A DNA stretch of 64,000 nt. Source: Dacryopinax spathularia (Eukaryota; Basidiomycota; Dacrymycetes; Dacrymycetales; Dacrymycetaceae). Below are positions 25,101-36,407 of the stretch, one piece after another; the stretch's first letter is position 1; every line of letters begins with the position of its first letter. Under the pieces are notes generated by a model. It ran no database searches. It saw only the letters and a list, made by a program, of their open reading frames with translations, and was not told the origin of the DNA. The translations under genes and the position numbers were made by a program. The stretch lies in contig JBBPFI010000003.1 in NCBI GenBank assembly GCA_037974965.1, forward strand, positions 1,922,001-1,986,000, given 5' to 3'.

Positions 25101-25581
25101 CGTACCCTGCAACCCCGGCGATACCTCGTCAGCACGAGTAAAGGCAGGGAAAGGAAGGGGGGGGAGAGGACGCACCTTGAAGCTTCTTACGGCCTTTCTT
25201 GAGGAGCCAGCCGCTTTGGAGTACTTCGTCATGCGTCCCGTTTGGTGAGGAGGGCATGTACGCGTGTCCTCTATGTGGCGAGCTTGGCCCTGCTGTTGGC
25301 TGGTGGTCGGGCGTGCCGTTCGGAAGGCCGTTGTGCATCTCCTGCAAGGCCGGCAAGCGCTGTGTAGCGGTAGCGGTAGAGGTCGAGGTCATCCTCGAAT
25401 GGCCTTGCGCGGACGCAGCGTCGGAGACGGAGGTAGGAATAGGAGGCACTCCACTCCCGGACGGCACAGATGGCAGAGGAGGCACAGGGGGCGGCGTTTC
25501 CCGCTCCTCCTCGTCGTTTTTTCGTCTTGACAGGTCGAGTGAGCGCACGTGGGACAGCGTCCGTCTTCGGAGGGTTGGCAT
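22169..25581 (-). CDS. Oxysterol-binding protein with PH domain, FFAT-like motif and ORD
   Basis: A lipid-transfer protein of ER-membrane contact sites that moves sterol and/or phosphoinositide. Order from the N-terminus: a Pro/Ser-rich leader; a PH domain beginning SGWLLKKGRKKLQG and ending in LTGEDWTWWMTAIRRF; a long Ser/Pro/Gly-rich linker; an FFAT-like motif EEWFDADDW (about 23,780-23,820) for VAP binding; an acidic Glu/Ser run; then the ORD, with LWAVLRKNVGKDLS, FNEPLSLLQK, YRFIAEKVTHHPP (the EQVSHHPP signature), NKFWGRSLEV and YYGFTAFAIELNE. It ends in the conserved basic helix RRRRKEREDMGKSWEPRWF. Several short introns interrupt it. It lies between two blocks of P450 genes, with no obvious functional link. 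Confidence 0.92.
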
Positions 25582-26816
25582 CGTCTTTTCTCTTGTGTTC
25601 TAGGGGAATGTTTGAGGTGGTGACGCGTTTTTGGCACGTTTCAGCGCGCTGGTCGTGGCGTCCGGGGGTGGCGTCCTACCAGGCGGCTATCGACGCGTTC
25701 TGCTCTCCTGCGGTAACTTGCTGCCTGACAAGGGCTAGAGCACGCGTAGACCACCAAGAATGTAGGAGCCAAACGAGGAGGGTGATGGCTGAAACCGCAA
25801 CTGTCGACGACGACCCCGAACTGAAAGTCGCGGCCGCCGCCGTTCGCCGCCGCGTCTCGTCTCAGTTCCCCAACGTCGACTCTGTTGACACGCACTGCGC
25901 ACGTCGAACCCTACTTCCGATCTGATCCCCTGTTGGGCTGGATGCTGATCTTCGCCCGGAACACGTGCGTCCTCCCCTAAGTATGTTGAGACTGATGGCT
26001 GTTTCTATGAGTTGGTGGACAGAGACGATGCCAGCCAGGGGGAACGGCTTGCAGGACAGTTCCGGAGCAGCAAACCCACCCTCACAAACAGAAGCCCGAA
26101 CCTCAGAAGCGGCAGTCTTCCTGGGCGTAATAAGGCACCGAACTGGACCCCTACAATCAACCTCGAGCCTCAGCCCCAACCAATCCGAGCCTATAGGGAA
26201 GGGGTTATTATTAGCCTCATCCTGTTCCCTCTTTGCTGATCTGGGGATGTGGTCATGGTCGTGGTTGTGAGTGTGGAGGAAGCAGGGTATGATACATTAC
26301 TGCACTCTGTTTCTGCCCTTCAAGCAGCAGAGCGTTGCTGGAAGTTGGTATGTACGTGTACAGATTGTCTTGCGCCCCCCTCCAAAAAGAGGGGGTGCTA
26401 CAGGTATGCTTGGAATGAGATTGGGAAAGGAAGTGACGATGATGCTGCACAGCAGGAAAGCGGGGGAATCGAGTCCAGATGGAGATATGTACTGCGCTTG
26501 GAACCCAGAAACGAGAAGGGAAAAACAGATATAAAACAGTGGGGGAAACAGCTGCTCAGGTGGAAGTAACGATGTTGCTGTTGTACGGAGCGGATCTTGC
26601 GAAGATATGCGCGGGTAGAGCGTGAAGGGTATGAATGTCCTTGAAATGGGCTTCGGAAAGAGCGCCGGGAATGATTGGGTTGAGGGTCAAATCCGAGAAG
26701 AGATTGATGACTGATCCAGGAGGAGGCAGAGACCAGGCGAACAGAGGAAGGAGTCGGCCACCTTGAAGGGATGACCGACCACTCACTCGACCGGCAACCG
26801 GCCGCCAGAAGCGGGC
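25582..26816. other. Intergenic between the OSBP start and the DOT1 stop
   Basis: About 1.2 kb carrying the OSBP promoter and the DOT1 3' UTR. Several frames stay open for 80-150 codons but none resembles a protein or has splice support. Confidence 0.45.
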
Positions 26817-29321
26817 TCACCACCCATACTTCCTCGCAAACGCATGCAGCTCCTCCCGATCACACGTATGCAAATACCATTTCCCGCCCTCGTTCGTCCA
26901 CGACACAGCGCCCTTCTGATACTTGCGTACTTCCATCTTGAGTATGCTCTGGGGGTCGTCCATCTGCGCGTGCACGCATCAGCGTCTGTCCCTGGTGCTG
27001 GAAGCAGGAGGAAAGTAGGAAGATGGAGGGAGAGAGGGAGGGAGGGGAGGGAGGGGTGAGAGGGAAGAGGGAAAGGGAGAAGGGAGAGGGGGACGTACCG
27101 TCTGGATGCGGATCTTGAACCCCTTGTTCTTGAACGGTATTAGGGAAACAATCCTGCACCCCGGCTTACACTCGATCCACATCTGCCTCAGCGTATTATT
27201 CACTACCAACCCCATTATCAGCACCTCATCCTCCCGTCACACTCGCACTGAAAGAGAGAAAGAGGGAGAGGAAGAACTCACAATCCGCCTTAAACGCATA
27301 ATTATTGCAAATAATCACATCCGCCTCCCCCAACCACGCCCTCACGTCCGGCGAATCCGTAAAGTCTCCCTGGACAGCCCTGACCCCTCCGCCCCACGAA
27401 ACGCCCCACATGCGCGCTCGGCGCTCACATTCGGCCACTTGGGACTCTGCGATCTGGGCTGCGTCTTCTCGGAGCTCGATGCCGAGGGATTGACAGCCTG
27501 AGAGGAGGGAGGCTTGGATCAGGGCGTGGGAGGTCCCACTTCCCAGGTCGAGGACTTTGGATGTGGGGGTCATGCCCGTTACGTAGGCCAGTTCGGTGAC
27601 GAAGCTACCATGCCATCCGTATTAGTACCTATTGCGAGGGAAGAGGAGAGGGACGGGGGGGAGGGGACGCACCTGGGGCTGAACTCCCCATACACCTTGT
27701 TGGACCAAGCCTTGTACTGATTCAACTCCCTCGCGTGTGGGCCCACGGTCCGATGATGTACTTCCTCACAAATGTGCGTGACGAGGTCATGATGCAGCCC
27801 CTGCATCGCTCTAACATTCTTCTCCACTTCACTCAGATGCGCCAGGGGGTCGTCCGACATCTCCGGGGTAGAGGGCCGGGTTTTTAGGGGGAGGAAAAGG
27901 GCGTTGAATCGCTCGACGGCGCTGACGAAGGAGGCAAGGTCGCGCGATTTGAGCGAGTCGATCAGCTGGCCCCAGATCGTTGGCTGGCCCGAGTAGATAC
28001 GCGCTTCTTTGGCGTCGGCTTCTTCTTTCACTACTGGGTCGCTCAGAGGTGCAGGGGTGGGCGAGCTGCCAAACTGAGGGGAGACGCTCTCGGCGGCTAG
28101 GGTGCAGGAATCGACGGCTGTCACGTCCGAGGCGGGCGTGGCGGACTTGGAGGGAGAGAGAGAGCCGCGTTTCCGCGGCTTCTTGGGCTCGCGGTCATAG
28201 ATGAAGTCTTTCATCGAGAGCGAGGGCAGGTAGCCGAACGCTTGACTTTGCTGGAGGGTTAGGTATCCTGCGTCAACACGTCAGAATCGTACACCATTAG
28301 GGGTGGAGAGTGTGCGTACGCTTCAGCATCATCTCCATCGTACTGACGAGGTTCTCGATCGGCTGGTAGTCGTCCCTGTCCTTAGGGAAGAGGAGAATAT
28401 ACTCCTCCCTCGCCCCAGGTGCGGGATACTCGAGGAACACAGTCGGCGGGTTACTGAGATCACACGGTCCGTCAAAGTCTGCTTTCCTGTCAGTGCCGGA
28501 GCGCATCAAGGCAACGGGCAGGGCGTACAAGGTCGATAATCGTCGATATTCCCCCTCACTATGTCCGCACCGGAGATGGCCCCCTCGAAAGAGCCGTACT
28601 CGTCGATCCACACTTGTCGCGGTATAGGCTCCTCGAACACCCTCGCATCGAGCGGCTCCACACCCTCGCTCACGCTCCTCGGTCGGGCGCTGCCTTCGGC
28701 TGAGCTGGGCGAGCGCTGACTCGTCGTCGCCGCTGCGGTCGACTTCTTCGTCTTCCGTGCAGCAGTAGGCTTCTTGGGTGTCGTCTTGCGGCTCTTTGTC
28801 TTCGATAGAGAGGGCTTGACCTTGACCTCTTCCGGCGAGGACGGCGTGAGTTCAGTAAGGTCCGAGACGGTCACACTGGACGTCGCGAGTGGGGAGATGC
28901 CAGTCTTCCTTCGTTTTGGCGAAGGCGAAGGAGTAAGAGGTGGAGTAGCGCTACTGGCTTCTGACGGCGCTTTTGTTCGTGTCCGACCTCGGCTGGAAGT
29001 CTCGGCTTGTTCAGGCGCCTGTTCATCCCAAGCGCGCTTGAGCGAACGCGTCCGCTGCGTTCCCTGTCCATGTCGGGCAGGGGAGGGAACCGGTGGCTGC
29101 CATTGGATCCACTGTAAGCTCGCGAAACGTGTTGCAAACTCTGGAGCTTTCAGCGGCGGTAGCATGTGAATGGGCATGACTGGTAATGTTGGCAGTGGCG
29201 GGAGAGGATGATGATGTGACTGTGGTGCGTGAACAGGCGCGTGTGTCGTCTCTTGCGGTTGGAGTGTCGATGTCGAGCCCGGGACGTCCATTATCGGTAA
29301 TGGTGGGAAGACAGACGCCAT
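26817..29321 (-). CDS. DOT1: DOT1 histone H3 lysine-79 methyltransferase
   Basis: Methylates H3K79 on the nucleosome core, affecting silencing and the DNA-damage checkpoint. The N-terminal third is Pro/Ser/Thr-rich with basic KKPTAARKTKK patches, probably for DNA or nucleosome binding. The catalytic domain carries VYGEFSP, the SAM-binding VLDLGSGTSHAL, the acidic GIELREDA, GDFTDSPD, and NNYAFKADLNNTL (Dot1 NNxxF type). The last exon gives KMEVRKYQKGAVSWT and ends in ELHAFARKYGW. Introns fall near 26,960-27,100, 27,190-27,280, 27,600-27,670 and 28,270-28,320. The start MASVFPPLPIMD is the first Met of the open frame. The neighbouring P450 genes are unrelated to it. Confidence 0.93.
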
Positions 29322-29736
29322 CTCTTGTTGATGATGTTGATGTATGTAGAATGGAAGAAGGAAAAGAGATGGCGGCGATGGGAGGTATCGAGTGCTGTCA
29401 AAGTCACAGTGTGAGGGCCACTAAGGCCGAAAGAGGCACATTATTACCGCACACCATTCAACGGAGGCATTGGAGTGGCTGTGCTGATTTGGGCCAACCA
29501 AAGAAAGAGACGGGCCACGCGCTTTGGCGTCATTCATCAATTCACGCTCTGCTTCCGGACACTCCGCCAAGTCAATGATATCAACAATGCAAACGTAACA
29601 AGGGGCAAGACAGGACAGGGAGCTCAGGGACTGCAGCTCTCTCAAACCATGGACGACCTTTCGGTGTTGGGACGCAATTCATACGAAACTCAGTACCTGT
29701 ACAACCACCAACTACTCAGCTCGGCGCGCCTTATCC
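29322..29736. other. Intergenic between the DOT1 start and the P450 E stop
   Basis: It holds the DOT1 promoter and the P450 E 3' UTR. No other feature is seen. Confidence 0.5.
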
Positions 29737-31646
29737 TCAATCCTGGAGTACTTGGTGCAATTTCTGCTCCAATCCTTCCTTCCTCGGCGTGAAAACAACC
29801 TCAAACGGCTTGGGCGCAGTGAGAAAGCCGGAATGGTCCTCGTAATCCTTCAGCGGGTCTGTCCCAATGGAGACCCTATCATCCTGAGCGTCAACGGGGA
29901 AGTCGAAGTCGAACGCCCAAAGAAGAATCGCCAACGCGATGAAGATTCCGTTGGTTGCGAAGTCCTTTCCAGGACATACGCGCCGTCCGTGCCCGAATCC
30001 GAGGAGATCGAGCCGTGTATCTGGTGTAACCGGACGCAGGTTGCCGGTGGCATCCAGGAAACGGGTGGGATCGAATGCATCTGGATTGGGATATACACCG
30101 GGATCCCGAGTTTGACCCCTATTCACCCGTCAATTCCGCGCAGGGCCTCAGCAGAACCGGTGTATGCTCACCACAGGTTATCGACAAGTGTTGTACCTTT
30201 GGGAACGATATAGCCACGATATTCGAAGTCCTGAATATCGATGATGAGCGATGTACGTGACTTGAAGGAGACCAGTTAGAACCTGCTCCGCCTTATGTGG
30301 GATGCCAAGAGGCACTCCGGGCCTCCATCTGATTGCCTCTTTCGCGAGGGCATCGATATATGGTAGCGCGTTCCTGTCGTCGAAAGATGGAAGCCGACTA
30401 CCGCAAACGGCGTCAACCTGCTGCTGTGCTGCGCGCACCACGTGCGGATGATGCAGAAGTCCCAAAACGGCGGTGCGCAGTGCGGTATGGGTTGTCTCTT
30501 GCCCGGCCATGCTAGCGGCGGATGTTTTAGCGCCGAGCACCAAATGAGGAGACGTGTGAGCTGCTTACTATATTACGACTGTAACCCACACCGACTCCTC
30601 TGTCGTCAAGCCGTATTTCTCCGCGTTGTTTCTCAAGTCTTCGACGACGCTAGGTGATCCCTATAGTGCACGCTCGTCGACAAGGTGCGGTCCATAGGTG
30701 GCAGAATAGCTCACCCGCGCATCGACTTCATCAAACAGCCTGAGCCCCTCTCCCCATGTTCGATTATGCCAGTTCTCGGCGTCCTTCCTCAACCACTGAA
30801 CCCGTTCCACCACGGGCTTCAGGAAAGGCATCACGTCTACCCGGCTGTTCTGCGGTAACATGGCATACACCAGCTCCTTGTGCCTCTTCTCCATGACTCG
30901 GCTGGGATCTCCCCCATATGGTCAAACTTCTTCCCGCCATACAGTACGCGGAAGATTGTCGAACCGGCAAGTCGATGTGTATGATCATCGAACGATTTCG
31001 TGGGATGTTGGATGAGACCAAGCGCAAAGTAGGCAACTTCCTCGCTCTGAATCTGATGAAATTGGCTCGTCGCTCGGATATTGAAACTATTGGCAACCAG
31101 GGTTAGCGCAGCCTTCCAAAGCCCCGGAGCCGATCAGATTCCACTTACTTGGAATGGATGGAGCGCCTTCCGGCCCGAAAACTGGGGAAACTGTTAGCTC
31201 AGCCGTAAGGCGCATGTATATCAGGACGAACTGGCGACCAAGGTCTTCATTGACAAACATGCTGCGAACAGAGTAGAACTCTGACTGTATGGGCGGCGTT
31301 AGCCTTGATATCTCCTCGCGCGGACAACGTAAGAGCCAACCTTGGCCGACCTCGGCCGACCGCCCGTAGCGCCGGACATACGGTCAAGCACATCAGCTGC
31401 AACCTCAACATTGTCCAGTATGACCATCGGTTTTCCCATTACCCAAATGGTGTAGAACGGGCCATATTGCTGAGCCCACGAGTGGAGCTTCGACCAGAGA
31501 AACGCGGCGGGCAGTTGGAGAGCATTCCCTACGAGCGGAAGACCAGGCGGACCCGGCGGCAGACGCGAGGCTCGACGTCGGTACACATCCCGAAAACCAG
31601 CATAGACGAGCCAGAGCAGAAGGAGTAGTGGAGCGAGATAAAGCAT
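29737..31646 (-). pseudogene. Cytochrome P450 E, one-base frameshift in exon 4
   Basis: Same eight-exon plan as C, D and F on the minus strand: 31341-31646, 31232-31284, 31149-31181, 30715-31086, 30569-30660, 30283-30511, 30172-30230, 29737-30118. All signatures are present: LPPGPPGLPLVGN, FRAGRRSIHS in the 33-nt exon, MAGQETTHT, KEAIRWRPGVP, FDPTRFLD, FGHGRRVCPGKD. However exon 4 is 372 bp where C, D and F have 373. One base is missing in or beside a run of five C (plus strand) at 30911-30915: the frame reading YGGKKFDHMG ends there and the next frame resumes as MEKRHKELVYAMLP. Downstream exons are otherwise clean. It is either a very young pseudogene or an assembly error in the homopolymer; if the latter, it is a functional P450. 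Confidence 0.8.
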
Positions 31647-32607
31647 AGGGACGAGGCAAGCAGAAATATTGCCAGCGTGCGTAAATTACACGATCCCCGT
31701 ATATATAGGCTGTAACCAGGTCTCTGTCTGATAGACCCGGTCACGAGTCGGTTTTGGTAGCCTGGTCATCCTCGACCGACGTGGAGAGCATTTTGCAGGG
31801 TTTCTCGGGTTCACCACGGCTCGAGAAATAAGCAGTAAACCGTGCCAAAGCAGGGGTAACACGTCCCAATTGGGCAGGAACGCGCGAATCGATGGGGCCG
31901 AAGACAGCAGACCGGCAGTAAAATGACCGACTGCCTCCCTTCAGAAAGTCTTGTACATTCCAGCAAAGTCCCAGAAGACAAAGCTGCTATTGGAGTTCGA
32001 CGCAGATAGCCATGAGGGACGAAGGAGCGAAGATCGTCCCTGACCGTGTTGGGCGAGGTCCGATTCAGGCTGTGACTCGTGTCCATCTCGTCCCCCTTCT
32101 CGACAGCAGACCGGTCGAGACCGGACGCCTGTCAACCGTAAAGGATTTGTGAATACGAACAGGACAGTGGAGAAGTTAAACGAAGCGCGTACACAAGCTG
32201 GAATGAGACTGTTGGATGTGGCCCGGGCCCTTTACTGCACCGCCTGCTTACTCACGCTTGCATACGTAATCAGGCTTCTTGCATTCTAATGCAATTGGCT
32301 TTTACACCGTGCAAAGTCCTTACCACCTGGACTACATCATGGGAGGATCGACAAGGTCTGACAATCTGGAACGCTTAAACCCAGTCATCGGCCGGAACAG
32401 CCTGCGCAGGCTGACTGGCAATCGACGCAATGCCCGAATCTATATCGGGCCGGAAGCGGGCATCAACCGTGAACATCTCGCAAATGGAGCCTGCAACGCC
32501 AAACAGCAACGGGAAATCTTGTGCGATGGACCTGGAAGACAAGGTGGACAACGTATAGTGAAGGGAAGATGAACGTCTCGTCAGGCGCCCTCTTATCCAT
32601 TGAGACC
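31647..32607. other. Intergenic between P450 E and F
   Basis: About 960 bp carrying the promoter of E (TATA at 31700) and the 3' end of F. No gene is supported. Confidence 0.5.
31700..31707 (-). promoter_or_regulatory. TATA box of P450 E
   Basis: TATATATA lies about 55 bp upstream of the minus-strand ATG at 31646, the same spacing as in genes B and D. Confidence 0.6.
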
Positions 32608-34517
32608 TCAATACCTCTCCCCGGTCCTCATCACTTCGAGTAGTTTCTCTTCGAGCCCTTCCTGTCTTGGAGTGAAGACGGCCTCAAAGGCTTTGGGCGC
32701 ACCGATGAACCCCGAGTGATCTTCGAAATCGTCGACGCCGCAAACGACTTTGTTCCCGTGCTCATCAACCCGCCAATCGAGGTCGAAGGCCCACAGGAGC
32801 GTCGCAGCCACGATGAACAGGGCGTTCGTTGCGAAATCTTTGCCAGGACAGACGCGCCTCCCGTGGCCAAATCCGAGCATATCGAGTCGTGTATCAGCTG
32901 TTACGGGTTTGGGCTTCCCGGAAGCGTCGAGGAAACGGGTTGGATCAAAGACCTCCGGATTGGGATAAGCAACCGGATCACGGGTTTGACCCCTACGTCA
33001 AGGTGAGCCGAAATGTAAAAGATATAGACAGCTGGATTTCTTACCAGATGTTATCAAAAAGCATCGTCCCCTTTGGGATGACGTATCCGCGATACTCGAA
33101 GTCCTGATTGTCAGTTAGCAGAACTATCTCGCGGCGCTAACTTTAGGACGAACCTCGCTCGCTTGATGTGGCACTCCTATGGGAAGACCAGGCCGCCATC
33201 TCATGCCCTCTTTCACGAGCGCATCAATATAGGGAAGCTGGTCCCTCTGGTCGAAGGTGGGTGGGTTGCTACCGCAGACTGCATCAAGTTGCTTCTGCGC
33301 CGCCCGCCTCACGTCAGGGTGATGCAGGAGCCCGAGAACCAAGATGCGGAAAGCTGTGTGAGTCGTCTCCTGGCCTGCCATGCTTCCGAGTTCGACATTC
33401 TTCAGCATGCCCCGTGACTGACGAGAGCACATCCGCTTACTAGATTGCAACAGTCGTCCAGACCGCCTGGTGCTTTGTCAAGCCATACTTCTCACTGTTT
33501 GCTCTGAAGTCCTTCACAATGGTGGGCATTGCCTGCGGCAATGTGAGGACACTCTTCAACCAGCGTCAGAGAGCAGGAGACCAACGCACCCCATCATCAA
33601 CTCCATCATACAGCCTATAGCCTTCTCGGGTCGTCTCCTCTTGCCAGTTGTCGGCTTCCCTTCTCAACCACTTGCTTCTCTGCACGAGCGGCTTCAGGAA
33701 GGGAAAGGCGTCCACCCGGCTGTTCTGAGGAAGCATGGCGTACAACATCTCCTTGTCGAGCTTCTCCATGACGCGACTAGGATCTTCACCCATGTGTTCA
33801 AATGGTTCCCCACCGTATAGAATACGGAAGATCGAGGAACCTGCCAAACGATGGGTATGCGCCTCGAACGTTTTGGAGGGATATCTAAGAAGGCCGAGCG
33901 CAAAGTTGGCAACTTCTGCAGTCTGTAGCTGACAAAATTGAGAAGTCGCTCGAATGTTGAAGCTGTTGGATGGGTAGGATGAGTCATAACAGCTTCCTTC
34001 AGACTGCGGGACATACTTGGCGTGCAGAGCCCGTCTCGCACCTCGGAAACTAGGGGAGTTCAATTTGTGGAACGACTCGGCAATGACTGGCGTACTGCGG
34101 GCCAAGATCCTCACTGATAAACATGCTACGGAGACCATAGAACTCGCCCTGGGCAATGAGGCCTGTTAGCCTGGCTTCGAAGGAGATGATAGAAGACGGC
34201 ATTACCTTGATAGAGCGTGGACGGGCTGCCGTGATTCCCGACATACGGTCCAGGACATCCGCAGCTACCTCAACGTTATCGAGGATCACCATCGGTCTTC
34301 CCATGACCCATATGGTATAGAACGGTCCATACTGCTGAGACCACGAGTGAAGCTTGTACCAGAGAAACTTAGCAGGGAGCTGCAGTGCATTTCCGAAAAT
34401 CGGAAGGCCAGGGGGTCCAGGGGGCAAGCGGGATGTACGTCGACGTTGTACATCTCGCACTGCGGCATAAACTAGGTAGAGAACAGCCAGGCCCAGGAGG
34501 CCGAGTACGTAGAGCAT
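32608..34517 (-). CDS. Cytochrome P450 monooxygenase F
   Basis: Eight exons on the minus strand: 34206-34517, 34096-34148, 34017-34049, 33590-33962, 33441-33532, 33154-33382, 33045-33103, 32608-32992, about 511 residues. An in-frame Met at 34535 would add six residues; 34517 is chosen because it gives the MLYxx start of C, D and E. The membrane anchor is followed by LPPGPPGLPIFGN. The 33-nt exon encodes FRGARRALHA. I-helix MAGQETTHT, K-helix KEGMRWRPGLP, FDPTRFLD and FGHGRRVCPGKD are intact. Exons 2-7 match C and D exactly in length. No defect is visible. It is the functional minus-strand sister of E; substrate unknown. Confidence 0.92.
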
Positions 34518-34535
34518 CTTGGTTGGCAGAGGCAC

Positions 34536-35300
34536 GATGCGCTTGAAGGGGCGCTCGCGCGATTGGAGCCCTTTATGAGGCCCAACTTACCGGTTGGAGC
34601 ACACCACCGCAGACTTGTGTTTGTTGGCAAACTTCGCACGTCTGGCCCTTGACGGAAGGTTGATAGCCCGAGTTCTCCATCAGTAGCAAGAAGTTCAGAC
34701 CCGCAGCCGCCTTGTGTCAACCCGCAGGAAGAGTTCGAGAGAGAAGCAGCTTCAGCAGCATCCTTCTATCTGCCAACAACGCGCCAGTAGATAACCCCAG
34801 AACGTATGATACGGTCCATTGAGTGACAAGGTCTCCCCGGCGGATCAGTCTCGCGTTGCCTCTTGTGGAAAGAATATTGGGTGCCCGCTGCATCAAATTC
34901 ATCCACCATTCATTATTCCAGGCGAATGGACGGCAAAGTGACTGTGGTCTATCTGTCAACTCAACTCAGCTGGAGCAGAAGACCAAGGAGATACCTGGCT
35001 AACTTGCGACGTGCCTTGGATGGCGAACGTAGCAAGACCCATCTGCGCAGCAACAATGATGTCCCAGAAAACTAGAATGCTTCGCGATGCAGAGGCGGAG
35101 CGCACGCTCCTTATACCATCTTGAGCGCGTCAGGGGGGAACATCGTGCCGTAAGATCATCCGTTGCTGCTGACCCCTCTATGAATGGACTCTTGCACCCT
35201 ATGAACTGGAACCGACCTAACCGTCGCTTCAGGGCCCGATCACCAGCAAGACCCTTATTGAAGCGAGAGACGTTGGCTGAAGTCGTCAGAAGAACGTGCA
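34536..35300. other. Intergenic upstream of P450 F
   Basis: It carries the promoter of F, with a weak TATA-like CATAAAG (minus) at 34571-34577. No gene is supported. Confidence 0.4.
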
Positions 35301-35319
35301 AGCTCGGTTGCTTCTTTCC

Positions 35320-36000
35320 TGTAGCCGATGGAAACGATCTTATCTGGAGTGTTTACGGGATGGGACACCCGATGGAGCATTGTAAGAGATTGGATTGTTC
35401 CTGAACTCGAACATTCCCTATCAGGCTGAAATGCATGAGTGTAAGCATCATAGGCAGGAGACCAAGCGCTTCACCTACTAAGCTTTGCCAACCGTCTTGC
35501 GAGGCAAGACGCTTTGTTCCAGTGATGTAGGCTTGGTTATTGCGTAGCTGTGGTGCGACAGAGACCGAATCCCGGGCTCGTCCTCCAACAGTGTCGCTCG
35601 ACTACGATCGCTTAGCAATGCTACGTACAGCTTCCTGCGCCCTCTTTGTCATAGAAGAATAAGCCGTACGTTTCTGTGGCATAAGCTAAGGCACGCCTCC
35701 GGGTGTATGAGACGGTTGTTGTCAGTAACTGCGGGTAACTCTGAGATCACTGCGGATTTGTTGGATGGGATGAGGCCCTTGACTGCTTCCGAAACGCGAG
35801 AGCCAGCTTGCTCGTCCGGTATAGGGCGGGATGTCCGACTTCAGATGAGACGGAAGCTTCAGTGTTTCGCCCTTGCCCAGGCCGTTCTATGAGCACTGCA
35901 TGCAGAGAGTTGCGTTGTTGATCACTTGGGACAGTGAGGGCTGTGAAACCGTTCGACCCTTCTTTACTCCCAAGGAAGACAGCTCTTCAAGTCCGCCGAT
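35320..36000 (+). pseudogene. Decayed cytochrome P450 remnant
   Basis: Three P450 pieces lie in the right order on the plus strand without a usable frame. Around 35,345-35,375 the reading WSVYGMGHPM resembles the IWVMGKPM of exon 1. At about 35,733-35,790 GNSEITADLLDGM resembles GNVEVASDVLDGM of P450 A, with clear nucleotide similarity. At 35,944-35,985 the bases match the C-terminal KPFEPVFTPRKDAL region of P450 C. The central part, with the I-helix, K-helix and heme loop, is missing or unrecognisable, and unrelated sequence separates the first two pieces. It is a dead member of the same array, in the orientation of A-D. Confidence 0.6.
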
Positions 36001-36407
36001 CGCAAGGGTACACATAGGGGGGAAGTTCAATCAACCCTACTTACATAGAACGAAGCAGAGTCAGGCGCAGAAAAAACAGGTCGATCGCTTGGAGAAGCAG
36101 AGGACATGGTCAACAGTCAGAGACAGGCTCCCGTTCGGGGCCGATCCCCTAAGTGACGTAAGAATGCCTCCGCCGACAATGTTATGGCGGAATCAGATTC
36201 TTTCAAATCTCAGTGCGCCTATTAAGCCATCCGCTGCTTTCGACAACCCCGCATTAATACGGCCACACAGCGCATATACTTGCAAAGTCCATACTAGACA
36301 ACACCGGTAGTCACCAGCAGAATCAGTAACGGGTCGAATATCTTGTTGCTATCCTTGGCTTGCACATTCGAGGCTGCGTGTAGGAGGCTCACGCCAGCCT
36401 TCTTAAC
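36001..36407. other. Intergenic upstream of the RBM26/27-like gene
   Basis: The stretch may include more of the P450 remnant (VHIGGKFNQ near 36,010 weakly resembles LYGGKSFDH) and carries the promoter of the next gene. Confidence 0.35.

Noticed and set aside
24166-25248. A 360-codon plus-strand open frame opposite the OSBP gene
   Set aside because: It is antisense to the PH/linker coding sequence, is Pro/Ser-rich by mirror composition and matches no family. The minus-strand gene explains the openness.
35000-36300. Insertion of a transposable element in the P450 remnant
   Set aside because: The extra sequence between the first two P450 pieces shows no terminal repeats, target duplication or element protein.
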